Shown here piece after piece: positions 1 to 9,221 of a DNA stretch of 61,116 bases (position 1 is its first letter; every line of letters begins with the position of its first letter). The DNA lies in NCBI GenBank assembly GCA_009885825.1, contig VFJY01000078.1, positions 1 to 61,116 on the forward strand. Reading direction: 5' to 3'. The notes beneath the pieces were generated by a model. The model saw only the letters and a list, made by a program, of their open reading frames with translations, searched no databases and was not told the DNA's origin. The DNA is from Rhodobiaceae bacterium (lineage in GTDB: Bacteria; Pseudomonadota; Alphaproteobacteria; Rhizobiales; Aestuariivirgaceae). Position numbers and translations under genes: made by a program.

Positions 1-74
1 ACAACCGTTCGACTTGCATGTGTTAAGCCTGCCGCCAGCGTTCGTTCTGAGCCAGGATCAAACTCTCAAGTTTG
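1..74 (-). rRNA. rrs: 16S ribosomal RNA, 5' end (partial)
   Basis: On the minus strand the sequence reads as the conserved start of 16S rRNA: AGAGTTTGATCCTGGCTCAG is followed by the alphaproteobacterial GAACGCTGGCGGCAGGC and TTAACACATGCAAGTCGAAC. Only the first ~74 nucleotides of the gene are inside the window and the rest lies to the left. The exact mature 5' end is set by analogy with E. coli, about seven to eight bases before AGAGTTTG. Confidence 0.97.
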
Positions 75-283
75 AAACAGCTCTCCTGATGAATAAATTC
101 ACCAGAAAATGGTCGCTTTAGCGTATTAAATTGACGGAGATCATGTGCCTCGATATTTCTATCGAAGCATTGTCTTCTCTTAATATAAAACGCATAACGA
201 CTAATGTTTCGGTTGTCCGCATGGTTACCCACGCGAACCGCCAGGACACACGCCGCCTGCGTTTCTTTTTCTTTCCTCTACAA

Positions 284-294
284 TGTCAAACAGC
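284..294 (-). promoter_or_regulatory. boxA-like antitermination element in the rRNA leader
   Basis: The minus strand reads GCTGTTTGACA, matching 9 of 11 positions of the E. coli boxA core GCTCTTTAACA. It lies in the transcribed leader about 150 nt after the promoter and 210 nt before 16S. BoxA recruits the NusB/S10 antitermination complex in rRNA operons. The position fits, but the call rests on a short motif. Confidence 0.55.
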
Positions 295-445
295 GGGGAC
301 ACTTTATTAAGCATCCAATTCAAGCAGCCGACGAAAATTCCACCGGTTCCCCTTTCGGGTAACACCGGCGTCTCAGCCAGCTACATAATGAATTCACGCA
401 AGAAAGACGGCAGTTGTTTGCAACACCGCATCCCTCAGTGAGCGG

Positions 446-475
446 GTTATAGGTCGCCCGACGATCAGGTGTCAA
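446..475 (-). promoter_or_regulatory. Strong sigma-70 promoter of the rRNA operon
   Basis: The minus strand carries a perfect -35 TTGACA (470-475), an 18-bp spacer and a -10 TATAAC (446-451). Transcription should start near 438 and run through a ~360-nt leader into 16S. The stretch 75-445 holds only this leader. The short open frames in it have no recognisable protein features. Confidence 0.75.
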
Positions 476-721
476 GCACTTCGTCGCAATTATTTTGCAA
501 TCATATGAAAGCCCGGAAAAACATGAGATTATCCGCGTTAGGCCTGTTCACGGCGCGCGCAAAATAAATTCCTTCGGGAAATGCGTTGCGGCATATTGGT
601 TTAATTTCCTGTTAGTCATTGCCCGTTGCCCAACGCCGCGCAAAATTGCCATCCTGCCCCAATGTCGCCATCATTAGGAAGGATTGCTGTCAAAGTCCCT
701 TGGATAAGGACCGCCAGATAG

Positions 722-737
722 TTAACGAACCTGTAAC
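722..737 (+). promoter_or_regulatory. Possible CtrA-type box upstream of the M23 peptidase
   Basis: TTAA, seven bases, then GTAAC resembles the CtrA full site TTAA-N7-TTAAC with one mismatch. It lies about 180 bp before the M23 peptidase start. CtrA controls cell-cycle genes in many alphaproteobacteria, including some cell-wall hydrolases, so the position makes sense, but such short motifs occur by chance. Apart from this site I see nothing in 476-914. The open frame that ends just before the peptidase gene (619-912) has no recognisable features. Confidence 0.25.
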
Positions 738-914
738 GGTCTGGTGGCAAAACTTCTGCGGCGCGAGGTGGGAACTGCGTGTGCCATCGGTTCGAAAGAA
801 GTTGCCACAGGACGACGTTACGAAAACCGGGAAATTGAACCATGACTGCTCACAGATAGCAGCATTGTTCGGCGTAAGTATAAGTAAGATACGAGTTGCG
901 AGGGGATACTAGGA

Positions 915-2552
915 TTGAAGGGCCACGGGGACAAACCACACTACCGCAAACCTGAACCAATTCGCGTTCAGCGCGCCCCTGTCTATATTGACAAGCTCGA
1001 ATCAGATCTGATTGATCAGTTTCACGACGAACCCGTCCATCACCGCTGGCTTCTCACCACCTGTATCGCGGGCATTGTCGGCACTCTCGTTGTAGGCGGC
1101 GCCGCGCTCGGCTTGTTTGGCGAAAATGCGACCCCCCGCGATGCCAACGCGGCCATTGACCAGAACGGCGAATCAACAGTTCGATCAAACCAAGCAAAAG
1201 CCGTCCACACGGCTTCGCTGACACCAAAAATAATTGAGGTAATCCCCGAGCGGGGCCTCAACGGTGACAATCTCTATCCTGAAATCACCGCCGACGACTT
1301 GCCCTATGGCGATGGCAAAACCATGGTTCTGGACGCCGAAATCCAGGCGGCGGAAGCTGAAACAACCAATATCACCACGATCAGCAAGTCGGCTCCCGCC
1401 GAACCCATTGACGAAAATTTCAAAATCGCCAAAGGCAGCAGCCTGATCGATGAGTTGATAGATCGTGGCGTCACCAAAGAAGCCGCGCAAGCCCTAGCCT
1501 CAGCCATGGAACCCATATTCCCGGCCCGCATGATCAAGAGCGGCACAGAGTTTTCTTTGACCCTCGACCGCCAGCAGGATTTTTACGGCCGCTACGCAAC
1601 CTTCCCGGTTGAACTGTCCTTCAAGCCCGGCCCCAAGGAAACCATCACGATTGAAGCCGACGATGATGGCCGCTTTATTGCGCGGGTTGACGGCAAGCAA
1701 AATGGCGCCCAGTCGGAATATGCGCAAATCACCCAATTCCGCACCAAGGCAAAAGTGGGTTCCAGCCTTTACGCCACCGCCAAGGACAACAAGGTTCCAG
1801 ATTATATTGTTTCCGAGCTGACCCGTGTGTTCTCCTATGACGTCGACTTCCAGCGCCAGGTCAGGGCGGGCGACACGTTCGAGGTTTTCTACGGCAACCC
1901 GCTCACCGGCTCGTCAACCAAACGCAAGGTTCTCCATTACGCCCAGCTCGTGCTCGATGGCGTTCCAAAAACCTACTACCGCTATGTCAACGCCGACGGC
2001 CAGGTTGATTACGTTGACGAGCGGGGCCGCAGCGCATCCAAGGCGCTTTTGAAAACACCGGTTTCGGGATCAAAAATCACCTCAGGCTTTGGCATGCGCA
2101 AGCACCCGCTGCTGGGCTATTCCAAAATGCATACCGGAACGGATTTTGGTGTGCCACACGGCTCGCCCATCCGGGCCGCAGGTACTGGCGTCATTGAAGT
2201 CGCGGGCCGTCACGGCGCTTACGGCATCACCGTTCAAATCAAGCACAGCGGCAAATTCCAGACGCTCTATGCCCACATGAGCAAACTGGCCGCTGGCGTT
2301 CGCGCCGGAACGAAAGTCAACCAGGGCCAGATCATTGGCTATGTTGGTGCTACGGGTCGCGCAACCGGCCCTCATCTTCATTATGAAGTCCGCGTCGCTG
2401 GCAGGCCGATGAATCCGCAGCATGTCAAAGCTTCCGGCGCCAAGCAATTGGCTGGCAAGGACCTGCAAAAATTCAAGCTGTACAAGCAGCGCGTCGTGGC
2501 GCTCATGGAAACCGCGCCTTCGGCAACCCAGGTAGCGCAGGCGAGCCAATAA
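915..2552 (+). CDS. M23 family metallopeptidase, membrane-anchored
   Basis: A 545-aa murein hydrolase of the LytM/MepM type, expected to cut peptidoglycan cross-links in the periplasm. A single membrane segment lies at about residues 45-67 after a basic cytoplasmic tail. The middle part (about 170-330) has the LysM/OapA-like look of MepM proteins. The C-terminal M23 domain (about 385-500) keeps the zinc ligands in HTGTDFG, the YAHM motif and HLHYEV, so it should be active and not a degenerate LytM factor. The start is TTG with AGGGGA upstream. A possible CtrA site lies upstream. No other cell-wall gene is adjacent. The substrate bond is not predictable from sequence. Confidence 0.9.
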   Translation: MKGHGDKPHYRKPEPIRVQRAPVYIDKLESDLIDQFHDEPVHHRWLLTTCIAGIVGTLVVGGAALGLFGENATPRDANAAIDQNGESTVRSNQAKAVHTASLTPKIIEVIPERGLNGDNLYPEITADDLPYGDGKTMVLDAEIQAAEAETTNITTISKSAPAEPIDENFKIAKGSSLIDELIDRGVTKEAAQALASAMEPIFPARMIKSGTEFSLTLDRQQDFYGRYATFPVELSFKPGPKETITIEADDDGRFIARVDGKQNGAQSEYAQITQFRTKAKVGSSLYATAKDNKVPDYIVSELTRVFSYDVDFQRQVRAGDTFEVFYGNPLTGSSTKRKVLHYAQLVLDGVPKTYYRYVNADGQVDYVDERGRSASKALLKTPVSGSKITSGFGMRKHPLLGYSKMHTGTDFGVPHGSPIRAAGTGVIEVAGRHGAYGITVQIKHSGKFQTLYAHMSKLAAGVRAGTKVNQGQIIGYVGATGRATGPHLHYEVRVAGRPMNPQHVKASGAKQLAGKDLQKFKLYKQRVVALMETAPSATQVAQASQ

Positions 2553-2574
2553 GTCTGCGAGGCAGGCGAGACCG

Positions 2575-3156
2575 ATGTCAATCGCCCCATTGTTCACAGC
2601 TGACAGGTGCGCGCTGGTCGTCATCGACGTTCAGGATTACTTTCTGGCAAAACTTCCTCTCGATTGGAGAAAACCGCTGGTTGAGCGCATAGTCTGGCTC
2701 ATGCAGGTGGCCAGCATCCTTGAAATCCCGGTTATTGCCACAGCCGAGGATATTGCCCGCGATGGCCCGCTAGTGCCTGACCTGGAAAAACAGCTCCCCG
2801 TAGGCGCAAGCGTGCACGACAAGAAAGTATTCGGCCTCTGCGGCCAATCCGATATCCTCGAAACCGTTCGCAAGACTGGACGCAGCGAATGCGTGCTGGT
2901 TGGGCTGGAGACCGATGTATGCATTTGCCATTCGGCACTGGGGCTGCTTGATCAGGGGTTCCGCGTGGCCGCGATTGAAGATGCAACCGCATCACCCCCG
3001 CCACACCATGAAGCGGGCCTTCGTCGCATGGCGGCAGCTGGCGTCATACTCACCAATACCAAGGGCATTTACTACGAATGGGTCCGCGATCTCGCAACCC
3101 ATGCCCACGTACAGTCCCGGATTAACCTGCCCACGCCGGCAGGCCTGACCTTATAG
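2575..3156 (+). CDS. Isochorismatase-family cysteine hydrolase
   Basis: A 193-aa protein with the isochorismatase/nicotinamidase fold. The catalytic triad is visible: Asp18 in VVIDVQDYF, a lysine at 83-84 in the VHDKKVF motif, and Cys116 in LETDVCICHS. Enzymes of this fold hydrolyse amides such as nicotinamide or N-carbamoyl compounds, or vinyl ethers. The substrate here is unknown. It lacks the metal-binding DxH motif of true nicotinamidases, so PncA is unlikely. It lies 22 bp after the M23 peptidase gene on the same strand and 80 bp before modA, and is probably read with the peptidase. Confidence 0.85.
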   Translation: MSIAPLFTADRCALVVIDVQDYFLAKLPLDWRKPLVERIVWLMQVASILEIPVIATAEDIARDGPLVPDLEKQLPVGASVHDKKVFGLCGQSDILETVRKTGRSECVLVGLETDVCICHSALGLLDQGFRVAAIEDATASPPPHHEAGLRRMAAAGVILTNTKGIYYEWVRDLATHAHVQSRINLPTPAGLTL

Positions 3157-3176
3157 GCCCTTGTTCAACATTAGGT

Positions 3177-3203
3177 TTGACATCAAACATTTATCGTTAT
3201 ATC
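3177..3203 (+). promoter_or_regulatory. Promoter of modABC
   Basis: A perfect -35 TTGACA at 3177-3182 is followed after 15 bp by TATATC (3198-3203) or after 17 bp by TATCCA (3200-3205). The -10 region overlaps the left arm of the Mo-box, the arrangement expected for a promoter that is blocked when molybdate is plentiful. Confidence 0.5.
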
Positions 3204-3220
3204 CAATAAAACATAACGAT
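3193..3220 (+). promoter_or_regulatory. ModE-type operator (Mo-box) before modA
   Basis: ATCGTTAT (3193-3200) and ATAACGAT (3213-3220) form a perfect 8-bp inverted repeat with 12 bp between. This matches the known pattern of ModE/MopA boxes (CGTTATAT/ATATAACG half-sites) that repress mod operons in the presence of molybdate. It overlaps the -10 region and ends 16 bp before the modA start. The one-domain ModE-like protein encoded at 6116-6478 is the obvious candidate to bind it. Confidence 0.75.
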
Positions 3221-3236
3221 AGCCAGAGGATCAGGG

Positions 3237-4010
3237 ATGTTCAATATCAGCCGTTGTTTTCGTGTCGTTGCCATCGTCTTTTTGAGCATGATTTTTCATG
3301 CCACCGCCCATGCCGAGAACGTCAATGTCTTCGCGGCAGCGAGCCTGAAGACAGCCCTCGATGATGCAGCCAAGGTGTGGAAAGCCCAATCTGGGAATGA
3401 CGTCGTGGCAACCTACGGCTCAAGTGCCACTCTCGCCAAACAGATCGCTGAGGCAGCACCCGCCGATATTTTCATCTCCGCCGATCTTGCCTGGATGGAT
3501 GACGTCGCCAAAAAGAATTTGATCAAACCGGAATCCCGGAAAAATCTGGTTGGTAATACGCTTGTCCTTGTCGCAGCAGCGGGAACAGACTTGAAAATTG
3601 AACTCGAAAAAGACTCAAATCTTGCAACCTCACTTGGTGGTGAAAAACTGGCGGTTGGTGACGTTAAATCCGTTCCAGCGGGAAAATACGCCAAATCCGC
3701 GTTGGAAAGCCTGGGCCTCTGGTCCAGCGTCGAACCAAATCTCGTCATGCAGGAAAATGTCCGCAGCGCCTTGGCTTTGGTTGCCCGTGGCGAAGCCAGG
3801 CTTGGCATCGTCTATGGCAGTGACGCAGTGGCGGAACCAAAGGTTCAAGTCGTCGCCAATTTCCCCGAAACCAGTCACAAGCCAATTGTCTATCCTGCTG
3901 CCGTTATTGCCGCCTCAACCAACCCGGATGCCCAGGCATTTCTCGCCTTCCTTTTCATCGAGGAAGCCCAATTGATCTTTAGGGCAAATGGCTTCACTTT
4001 GTTGAAATGA
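3237..4010 (+). CDS. modA: Molybdate ABC transporter substrate-binding protein
   Basis: A 257-aa periplasmic protein that captures molybdate (and tungstate) for the ModBC importer. A signal peptide covers about residues 1-26 and ends in ATAHA before ENVNVFAAASL, the typical mature start of ModA. The oxyanion-contacting motifs FAAASL, YGSSATLAKQI and ADIFISADLAWM are present, and the length is normal. It is the first gene of the operon behind a Mo-box. Its stop overlaps the modB start by four bases (ATGA), which suggests translational coupling. Confidence 0.96.
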   Translation: MFNISRCFRVVAIVFLSMIFHATAHAENVNVFAAASLKTALDDAAKVWKAQSGNDVVATYGSSATLAKQIAEAAPADIFISADLAWMDDVAKKNLIKPESRKNLVGNTLVLVAAAGTDLKIELEKDSNLATSLGGEKLAVGDVKSVPAGKYAKSALESLGLWSSVEPNLVMQENVRSALALVARGEARLGIVYGSDAVAEPKVQVVANFPETSHKPIVYPAAVIAASTNPDAQAFLAFLFIEEAQLIFRANGFTLLK

Positions 4011-4702
4011 ACCTGACACCGGAAGAATGGACGACCATATTTCTCAGCCTGCGCGTTGCCCTGTTGGCAACGCTCATCTGTTTTCCCATAGGTCTGGGTC
4101 TTGCCTGGCTGCTGGCGCGCAAGGACTTTTGGGGGAAATCCCTTCTTAACAGCCTCATCCATCTACCACTTGTACTGCCCCCTGTTGTGACCGGTTACCT
4201 GCTGCTCATTGCTTTTGGAAAGAAAGGCGTAATTGGCGCCTTTCTTGAGCAAACCTTTGGCTTGGTCTTTGCCTTTCGATGGACGGGCGCTGCCCTTGCT
4301 GCAGCCCTCATGGCACTTCCCCTGATGGTTCGTGCCATCAGGCTTTCGATTGAAAGCATTGACCAAAGACTGGAAGGCGCTGCAGCAACCCTCGGTGCCA
4401 GTCCGCTAAGGGTCTTTGCAACAGTAACCTTGCCGCTCGCCGCGCCCGGCATGCTTGCGGGAATCATCCTCACCTATGTGAAGGCACTTGGTGAATTCGG
4501 CGCGACAATTACCTTTGTTTCAAATATCCCGGGCCAGACCCAAACGCTTTCACTCGCAATTTATAGCCTTTTGCAAACACCAGACGGCGATGCGGCGGCC
4601 CTGCGTTTGATATTGCTGTCCATAGCTCTCGCCCTTGCGGCCCTCCTTGCCTCTGAACTCCTCGCAAAGCGCCTCACCCGGCGCGTGACGGGCACACCAT
4701 GA
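4007..4702 (+). CDS. modB: Molybdate ABC transporter permease
   Basis: A 231-aa inner-membrane permease with five to six hydrophobic helices. The EAA loop that contacts ModC appears as EGAAATLGASPLRVFATVTL at about residues 123-142. The ends LPLVLPPVVTGYLLL and GEFGATITFVSNIPG are hallmarks of ModB. The length is typical. It overlaps modA and modC by four bases on either side, so the three subunits should be made in matched amounts. Confidence 0.96.
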   Translation: MNLTPEEWTTIFLSLRVALLATLICFPIGLGLAWLLARKDFWGKSLLNSLIHLPLVLPPVVTGYLLLIAFGKKGVIGAFLEQTFGLVFAFRWTGAALAAALMALPLMVRAIRLSIESIDQRLEGAAATLGASPLRVFATVTLPLAAPGMLAGIILTYVKALGEFGATITFVSNIPGQTQTLSLAIYSLLQTPDGDAAALRLILLSIALALAALLASELLAKRLTRRVTGTP

Positions 4703-5769
4703 TCGAAATTTCCGTCAAACAATCCCGCCCAAACTTCACGCTCGATGTGAACATTAAGCTTGGCCACGGAATCACTGCCCTTTTCGGGGCATCAGGGGCT
4801 GGAAAATCAAGCCTCCTCAATCTCATTGCCGGGCTGCAACAGCCAGACAGTGGCCGCATTCGCATTGGCAGTGAATCGCTTTATGACAGCAAGGCAAGGA
4901 TCAATCTTGCCATTCACAAGCGCCACATTGGTTATGTATTCCAGGACGCGTTGCTCCTGCCCCATCTCTCTGTGCGGAGCAACCTGCGCTACGGCATCAA
5001 GCAGGGCGGCATGGAATTCTCATCCATTGTGGAATTCCTGGGGATTTCCGCGTTGCTGGACCGCAGGCCCTCGACTCTTTCAGGTGGGGAGCGCCAGCGT
5101 GTTTCTATCGGCAGGGCGCTGCTTTCCGCCCCCCGTCTGGTGCTCATGGATGAACCCCTCGCCAGCCTGGATATAGAGCGCAAGCGCGAAATATTCCCTT
5201 ACATCGAGCAGTTGCAGAAGAAATTCGGCATTCCGGTTATCTTCGTCTCCCACGCTATTGAAGAGGTGGCCCGCCTGGCTCAACACGTTGTTGTCATGCG
5301 GGATGGCAAGGTCGTGGCCGAGGGCGGCACCCAGGCGGTGATGAACCTCCCGGACAGCCACACCAGCCGGTTCGAAAAAACCTCCATCCTCACAGGCAAA
5401 CCGGCATCATATGATTCCGCCTATGGCCTCACAACAATTGCCCATCCTGCCGGAAATATTTCCCTCACCGGCCAGCTCCCCCACGGCAAAACACCCGTCC
5501 GCATTGTCGTGCGCGCCACCGACGTAACGCTGGCATTGGGCAAGCCTAAGGATATTTCCGCCCGCACCATGCTGAAAGGCACTATCGCCAAGTGTGAAAT
5601 CGATGGCAGCCCCATTGCCATCATTCACGTCAAATTGGAGGGTGGTGAGGAGCTCTCCGCGGCGCTAACCCGCAAGGCGAGGGATCAATTGGGCCTTGAT
5701 GAGGGCCAAGCCGTGTGGTGCCTGCTCAAATCCGTGTCCATTGACGAGCGCTGGATCGCCTCAACCTGA
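4699..5769 (+). CDS. modC: Molybdate ABC transporter ATP-binding protein
   Basis: A 356-aa ATPase that drives molybdate import. The Walker A motif GASGAGKSS is at about residues 30-38, the signature LSGGERQRVSIGRAL near 130, Walker B LVLMDEP near 150, and the H-loop histidine in VIFVSHA near 195. The last ~70 residues form the MOP/TOBE molybdate-binding domain found in ModC, which can damp transport when the cell is full. The 3' end overlaps the convergent YjbR-family gene by nine bases. Confidence 0.95.
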   Translation: MIEISVKQSRPNFTLDVNIKLGHGITALFGASGAGKSSLLNLIAGLQQPDSGRIRIGSESLYDSKARINLAIHKRHIGYVFQDALLLPHLSVRSNLRYGIKQGGMEFSSIVEFLGISALLDRRPSTLSGGERQRVSIGRALLSAPRLVLMDEPLASLDIERKREIFPYIEQLQKKFGIPVIFVSHAIEEVARLAQHVVVMRDGKVVAEGGTQAVMNLPDSHTSRFEKTSILTGKPASYDSAYGLTTIAHPAGNISLTGQLPHGKTPVRIVVRATDVTLALGKPKDISARTMLKGTIAKCEIDGSPIAIIHVKLEGGEELSAALTRKARDQLGLDEGQAVWCLLKSVSIDERWIAST

Positions 5770-6135
5770 GTTCAAGCCGAGTTCCCGCTGGGTTTTCTTC
5801 GGCAGATTAAGCGATGCGAGGCGATGACTTTCGCGCAAATAGTCTTTCAAGGCCTTGTCATCCATGCTGTCGGGTCCGGTCCGTTGAATCCACGACATGC
5901 CGCGCGACGCAAGATAGGGTGCGGGGCGCAAACCTTTCCGCTCTTTCAAAAGATCAAAGCTGAGGGGTGAACATTTGAAAGTCACCGCAAGCGCCTCGCC
6001 ATCGCTCCAGCCGGCAATGGCAAACACCTTGCCACCGACTTTCCACACATGAGCCCCTCCCCAGTGAACCACATGGGTCGCATGGGGCAGCGAAGCGCAA
6101 AAGGAATTGTAAGCCTCAAGTTTCACGGCGCGCAC
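5761..6135 (-). CDS. MmcQ/YjbR family DNA-binding-like protein
   Basis: A 124-aa protein of the MmcQ/YjbR family. This small alpha/beta fold resembles some DNA-binding domains, but its role is mostly unknown. The family pattern is seen in LPHATHVVHWGGAHVWKVGGKVFAI, given here as key blocks (LPHAT, VWKVGGKVFAI), and in the C-terminal SHRLASLNLPKK. It overlaps the ModE-like gene by 20 bases on the same strand, so the two are probably co-translated, and its end overlaps modC in the opposite direction. Confidence 0.8.
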   Translation of the reverse strand: MRAVKLEAYNSFCASLPHATHVVHWGGAHVWKVGGKVFAIAGWSDGEALAVTFKCSPLSFDLLKERKGLRPAPYLASRGMSWIQRTGPDSMDDKALKDYLRESHRLASLNLPKKTQRELGLNSG

Positions 6136-6478
6136 GTTCGCGCTGCGTGAGAAGCTTTGCCAGCTTGAGTTGGATCAGTTCCGTGGCTTCATTTTCAATA
6201 GTACGAAAGGCGACAACTACCGCCTCGCCAAGGGGCGTGATCTTGGCCCCACCGCCGCCCGCACCACCAGTCGCCGTTTCAACCACCGGCTTTCCAAAAA
6301 TTCCATTGACTTCATCAATCAGCAGCCAGGCCCGGCGATAGGACATTTCCATTTGCCTTGCCGCTTCGGAAATGGAACCGGTCTCCGCGATGAGTTCCAG
6401 CAGCCGCACCTTTCCGGGCCCAAGGCGAACTTCGGTTCCAAAATCAACCTTGATTGCCGCGCGCGGGAATCTTTTCAT
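6116..6478 (-). CDS. One-domain ModE-like winged-helix regulator
   Basis: A 120-aa protein matching only the N-terminal DNA-binding half of ModE: GPGKVRLLELIAETGSISEA, then ARQMEMSYRRAWLLIDEVN, and a wing-like KITPLGEAVV. The C-terminal pair of MOP domains that bind molybdate in E. coli ModE is absent. Such short ModE-like proteins are common in alphaproteobacteria, and how they sense molybdate is unclear. It is the likely ligand of the Mo-box before modA. It starts 17 bp after the clpB stop and overlaps the YjbR gene, so it may be read with clpB or from a promoter inside it. Confidence 0.85.
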   Translation of the reverse strand: MKRFPRAAIKVDFGTEVRLGPGKVRLLELIAETGSISEAARQMEMSYRRAWLLIDEVNGIFGKPVVETATGGAGGGGAKITPLGEAVVVAFRTIENEATELIQLKLAKLLTQRERARRET

Positions 6479-6495
6479 GGCGCCATGCTAGCATA

Positions 6496-9114
6496 TCAGT
6501 GCAGCGTCAGCACGTTGCTGATCTTGGGCTTGTCACCCATGACCAGCCCGTTGAACGTAAACATGCCGTTGACCACGCCCACTTCAACACTGTCGCCATC
6601 CTTCACGCGCCCTGCCAGAATTTCTTCCGCCAGGGGATCCTGAATGGATTTCTGGATCACGCGCTTCAAGGGCCTCGCCCCATAGGCTGGATCATAGCCT
6701 TTTTCCGATAGCAGTTCCCGCGCCGGCTCTGAAAGCGTGATCTCAATCTTGCGATCAGCCAAAAGCTTTTTCAGCCGCAGCAGCTGAATATCAACAATGG
6801 CTCCCATATGCGCCCGCTTCAGCCGGTGGAACAGGATGATCTCGTCGAGCCGGTTGAGGAACTCAGGCCGGAAGCTGGCGCGCACCACGCCCATCACCTG
6901 CTCGCGCACTTCGTCCACATCCTGGTTCTCATTCAGGGCCACGAGGAATTCCGAACCCAAATTCGATGTCATGATGATGAGCGTATTCTTGAAATCAACA
7001 GTGCGCCCCTGGCCATCGGTCAGGCGGCCATCGTCCAGCACCTGCAGCAACACATTGAACACATCCGGATGGGCCTTTTCAACCTCATCAAACAGCACAA
7101 CCTGATACGGCCTGCGCCTGACGGCTTCGGTGAGCGCGCCGCCCTCGTCATAGCCCACATAGCCCGGCGGCGCGCCAATCAGGCGCGAGACCGAATGCTT
7201 CTCCATGTACTCCGACATGTCGATGCGCGCCAAGGCGTGTTCATCGTCAAACAGGTAATTTGCCAAGGCCTTGGTGAGCTCGGTCTTGCCAACGCCCGTG
7301 GGGCCCAAAAACATGAATGAGCCGATAGGCCGATTGGGATCCTGCAAGCCCGCCCTTGCGCGTCTCACAGCCGTGGAGACAGCTTCCACGGCCTCTGCCT
7401 GGCCCACAACCCGCTTTGCCAGCTCCACTTCCATCTGCAGCAGCTTTTCGCGCTCGCCTTCCAGCATCTTGTCAACCGGAATGCCGGTCCAGCGCGAAAC
7501 CACTTGCGCCACATGGGATTCGGTCACCGCTTCTTCGAGCATGTCGGAATCGCTGGTTTCTTCCGCAACCTTCAATTTCTTCTCAAGCTCTGGAATGGTG
7601 GCATAGGCCAATTCGCCAGCCCTGGCGAAATCGCCGCGCTGCTGGGCCTGATCCAAATGCAATCGCGCCTTCTCAAGCTCCTCCTTGATCTTGGAAGCTG
7701 CAGCCAGTTTTTCCTTTTCGGCCTGCCAGTTGCGCGTGATGATGGCGGATTTTTCTTCCTGCTCAGCCAGCTCCTTCTCAAGCTTTTGCAACCGGTCTTT
7801 CGAGGCGGTGTCCGCCTCCTTTTTCAAAGCCTCGCGCTCGATCTGCAACTGCATGATGCGGCGGTCAATCTCGTCAAGCTCTTCCGGTTTTGAATCAACC
7901 TGCATGCGCAGCCGCGCAGCCGCCTCATCCATCAGATCGATGGCCTTGTCGGGCAGGAAACGGTCCGAAATGTAGCGGTTGGAAAGCGTCGCCGCAGCGA
8001 CAATCGCCGAGTCGGTTATCCGCACGCCATGATGCAGTTCATATTTTTCCTTGATGCCGCGCAGGATCGAGATTGAATCCTCAACCGTGGGCTCGCCCAC
8101 AAATATGGGTTGGAACCGCCGCGCCAGGGCCGCGTCCTTTTCTACGTGCTTCCGATATTCATCCAGCGTTGTGGCGCCCACGCAATGCAAATCGCCCCTG
8201 GCCAGCGCGGGTTTCAAAAGGTTGGAGGCATCCATCGCCCCATCCGCCTTGCCAGCGCCAACGAGCGTGTGCATCTCATCAATGAACAGAACAATGCCGC
8301 CATCAGCCGCCATCACTTCCGAAAGCACCGCCTTGAGACGTTCTTCAAACTCGCCGCGGAATTTAGCGCCGGCGATCAGGGAACCCATATCAAGCGCCAT
8401 CAGTTTCTTGTCGCGCAAGGATTCCGGCACATCGCCTTTGATGATGCGCAAGGCCAGGCCTTCGGCGATTGCCGTCTTGCCAACGCCAGGTTCGCCGATC
8501 AGCACCGGATTATTCTTCGTGCGCCGTGACAGCACCTGGATGGTGCGGCGAATTTCTTCATCGCGTCCGATGACCGGATCAAGCTTTCCAGCCTGCGCGG
8601 CCTCGGTCAAATCACGGGCATATTTCTTGAGCGCGTCATAGCCCTGCTCAGCCGTTGCCGTGTCAGCCGTGCGGCCCTTGCGAACCGCTTCAATGGCTTG
8701 ATTGAGTTTCTGGGCGGTGACGCCAGCGTTCTTTAGAGTTTTGAAGGCTTCGGAAGTTTCTATGGCCAGCGCCTGCAACAAACGTTCAGCAGTCACAAAA
8801 CTATCGCCGGTTTTAGCCGCCAGCTTCTGCGCCGCTTCAAACACCCGCGCCAATTCGGGCGACAGGTAAACCTGCCCGGCGCCAGCGCCCGAAACCTTGG
8901 GCATCTTGGTCAATGCCAATTCCGTCTCTCGCAACGCCTGCCGGCTGTCGCCGCCAGCCGCCTTGATCAAGCCCGCAGCCAAGCCTTCTGCGTCATCCAA
9001 CAGCACTTTCAAAACATGTTCGGGGGAAAATTTCTGGTGCCCTTCGCGCAAGGCTAGCGTCTGCGCCGACTGGATAAAACCCCGCGAGCGCTCAGTATAT
9101 TTCTCGAAATCCAT
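6496..9114 (-). CDS. clpB: ATP-dependent disaggregase ClpB
   Basis: An 872-aa Hsp100 chaperone that pulls proteins out of aggregates together with DnaK. The Clp N-domain repeats span about residues 1-145. The first AAA module has Walker [14 protein letters not shown] near 208, the long M-domain coiled coil covers about 400-525, and the second AAA module has [14 protein letters not shown] near 605, followed by the D2-small domain. The length is normal for the family. AGGAG lies 7-8 bases before the ATG. A heat-shock promoter is visible upstream. Confidence 0.98.
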   Translation of the reverse strand: MDFEKYTERSRGFIQSAQTLALREGHQKFSPEHVLKVLLDDAEGLAAGLIKAAGGDSRQALRETELALTKMPKVSGAGAGQVYLSPELARVFEAAQKLAAKTGDSFVTAERLLQALAIETSEAFKTLKNAGVTAQKLNQAIEAVRKGRTADTATAEQGYDALKKYARDLTEAAQAGKLDPVIGRDEEIRRTIQVLSRRTKNNPVLIGEPGVGKTAIAEGLALRIIKGDVPESLRDKKLMALDMGSLIAGAKFRGEFEERLKAVLSEVMAADGGIVLFIDEMHTLVGAGKADGAMDASNLLKPALARGDLHCVGATTLDEYRKHVEKDAALARRFQPIFVGEPTVEDSISILRGIKEKYELHHGVRITDSAIVAAATLSNRYISDRFLPDKAIDLMDEAAARLRMQVDSKPEELDEIDRRIMQLQIEREALKKEADTASKDRLQKLEKELAEQEEKSAIITRNWQAEKEKLAAASKIKEELEKARLHLDQAQQRGDFARAGELAYATIPELEKKLKVAEETSDSDMLEEAVTESHVAQVVSRWTGIPVDKMLEGEREKLLQMEVELAKRVVGQAEAVEAVSTAVRRARAGLQDPNRPIGSFMFLGPTGVGKTELTKALANYLFDDEHALARIDMSEYMEKHSVSRLIGAPPGYVGYDEGGALTEAVRRRPYQVVLFDEVEKAHPDVFNVLLQVLDDGRLTDGQGRTVDFKNTLIIMTSNLGSEFLVALNENQDVDEVREQVMGVVRASFRPEFLNRLDEIILFHRLKRAHMGAIVDIQLLRLKKLLADRKIEITLSEPARELLSEKGYDPAYGARPLKRVIQKSIQDPLAEEILAGRVKDGDSVEVGVVNGMFTFNGLVMGDKPKISNVLTLH

Positions 9115-9180
9115 CTGTCAGCTCCTTTTGGCACGCATGATCCGGAGCCCCAATGAGCACTCCGAACACGCCCTGAAAAG

Positions 9181-9210
9181 AGATATGGGGATGAAACCGC
9201 CCCCATCAAG
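9181..9210 (-). promoter_or_regulatory. RpoH (sigma-32) promoter of clpB
   Basis: On the minus strand CTTGAT (9205-9210) is followed, after 14 bp, by CCCCATATCT (9181-9190). This closely matches the heat-shock consensus CTTGAA-N13-17-CCCCATNT. It lies between the DUF4167 gene and clpB, about 65 bp before the clpB start codon. Confidence 0.75.
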
Positions 9211-9221
9211 TCACCCGGAAA

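Noticed and set aside
23-232. Open frame in the 16S/leader region
   Set aside because: It covers the 16S 5' end and the rRNA leader, and has no protein-like features.
619-912. 97-codon frame ending three bases before the M23 peptidase gene
   Set aside because: The composition is irregular (many Cys, Trp, Arg), there is no clear ribosome site and I see no family resemblance. It is probably chance.
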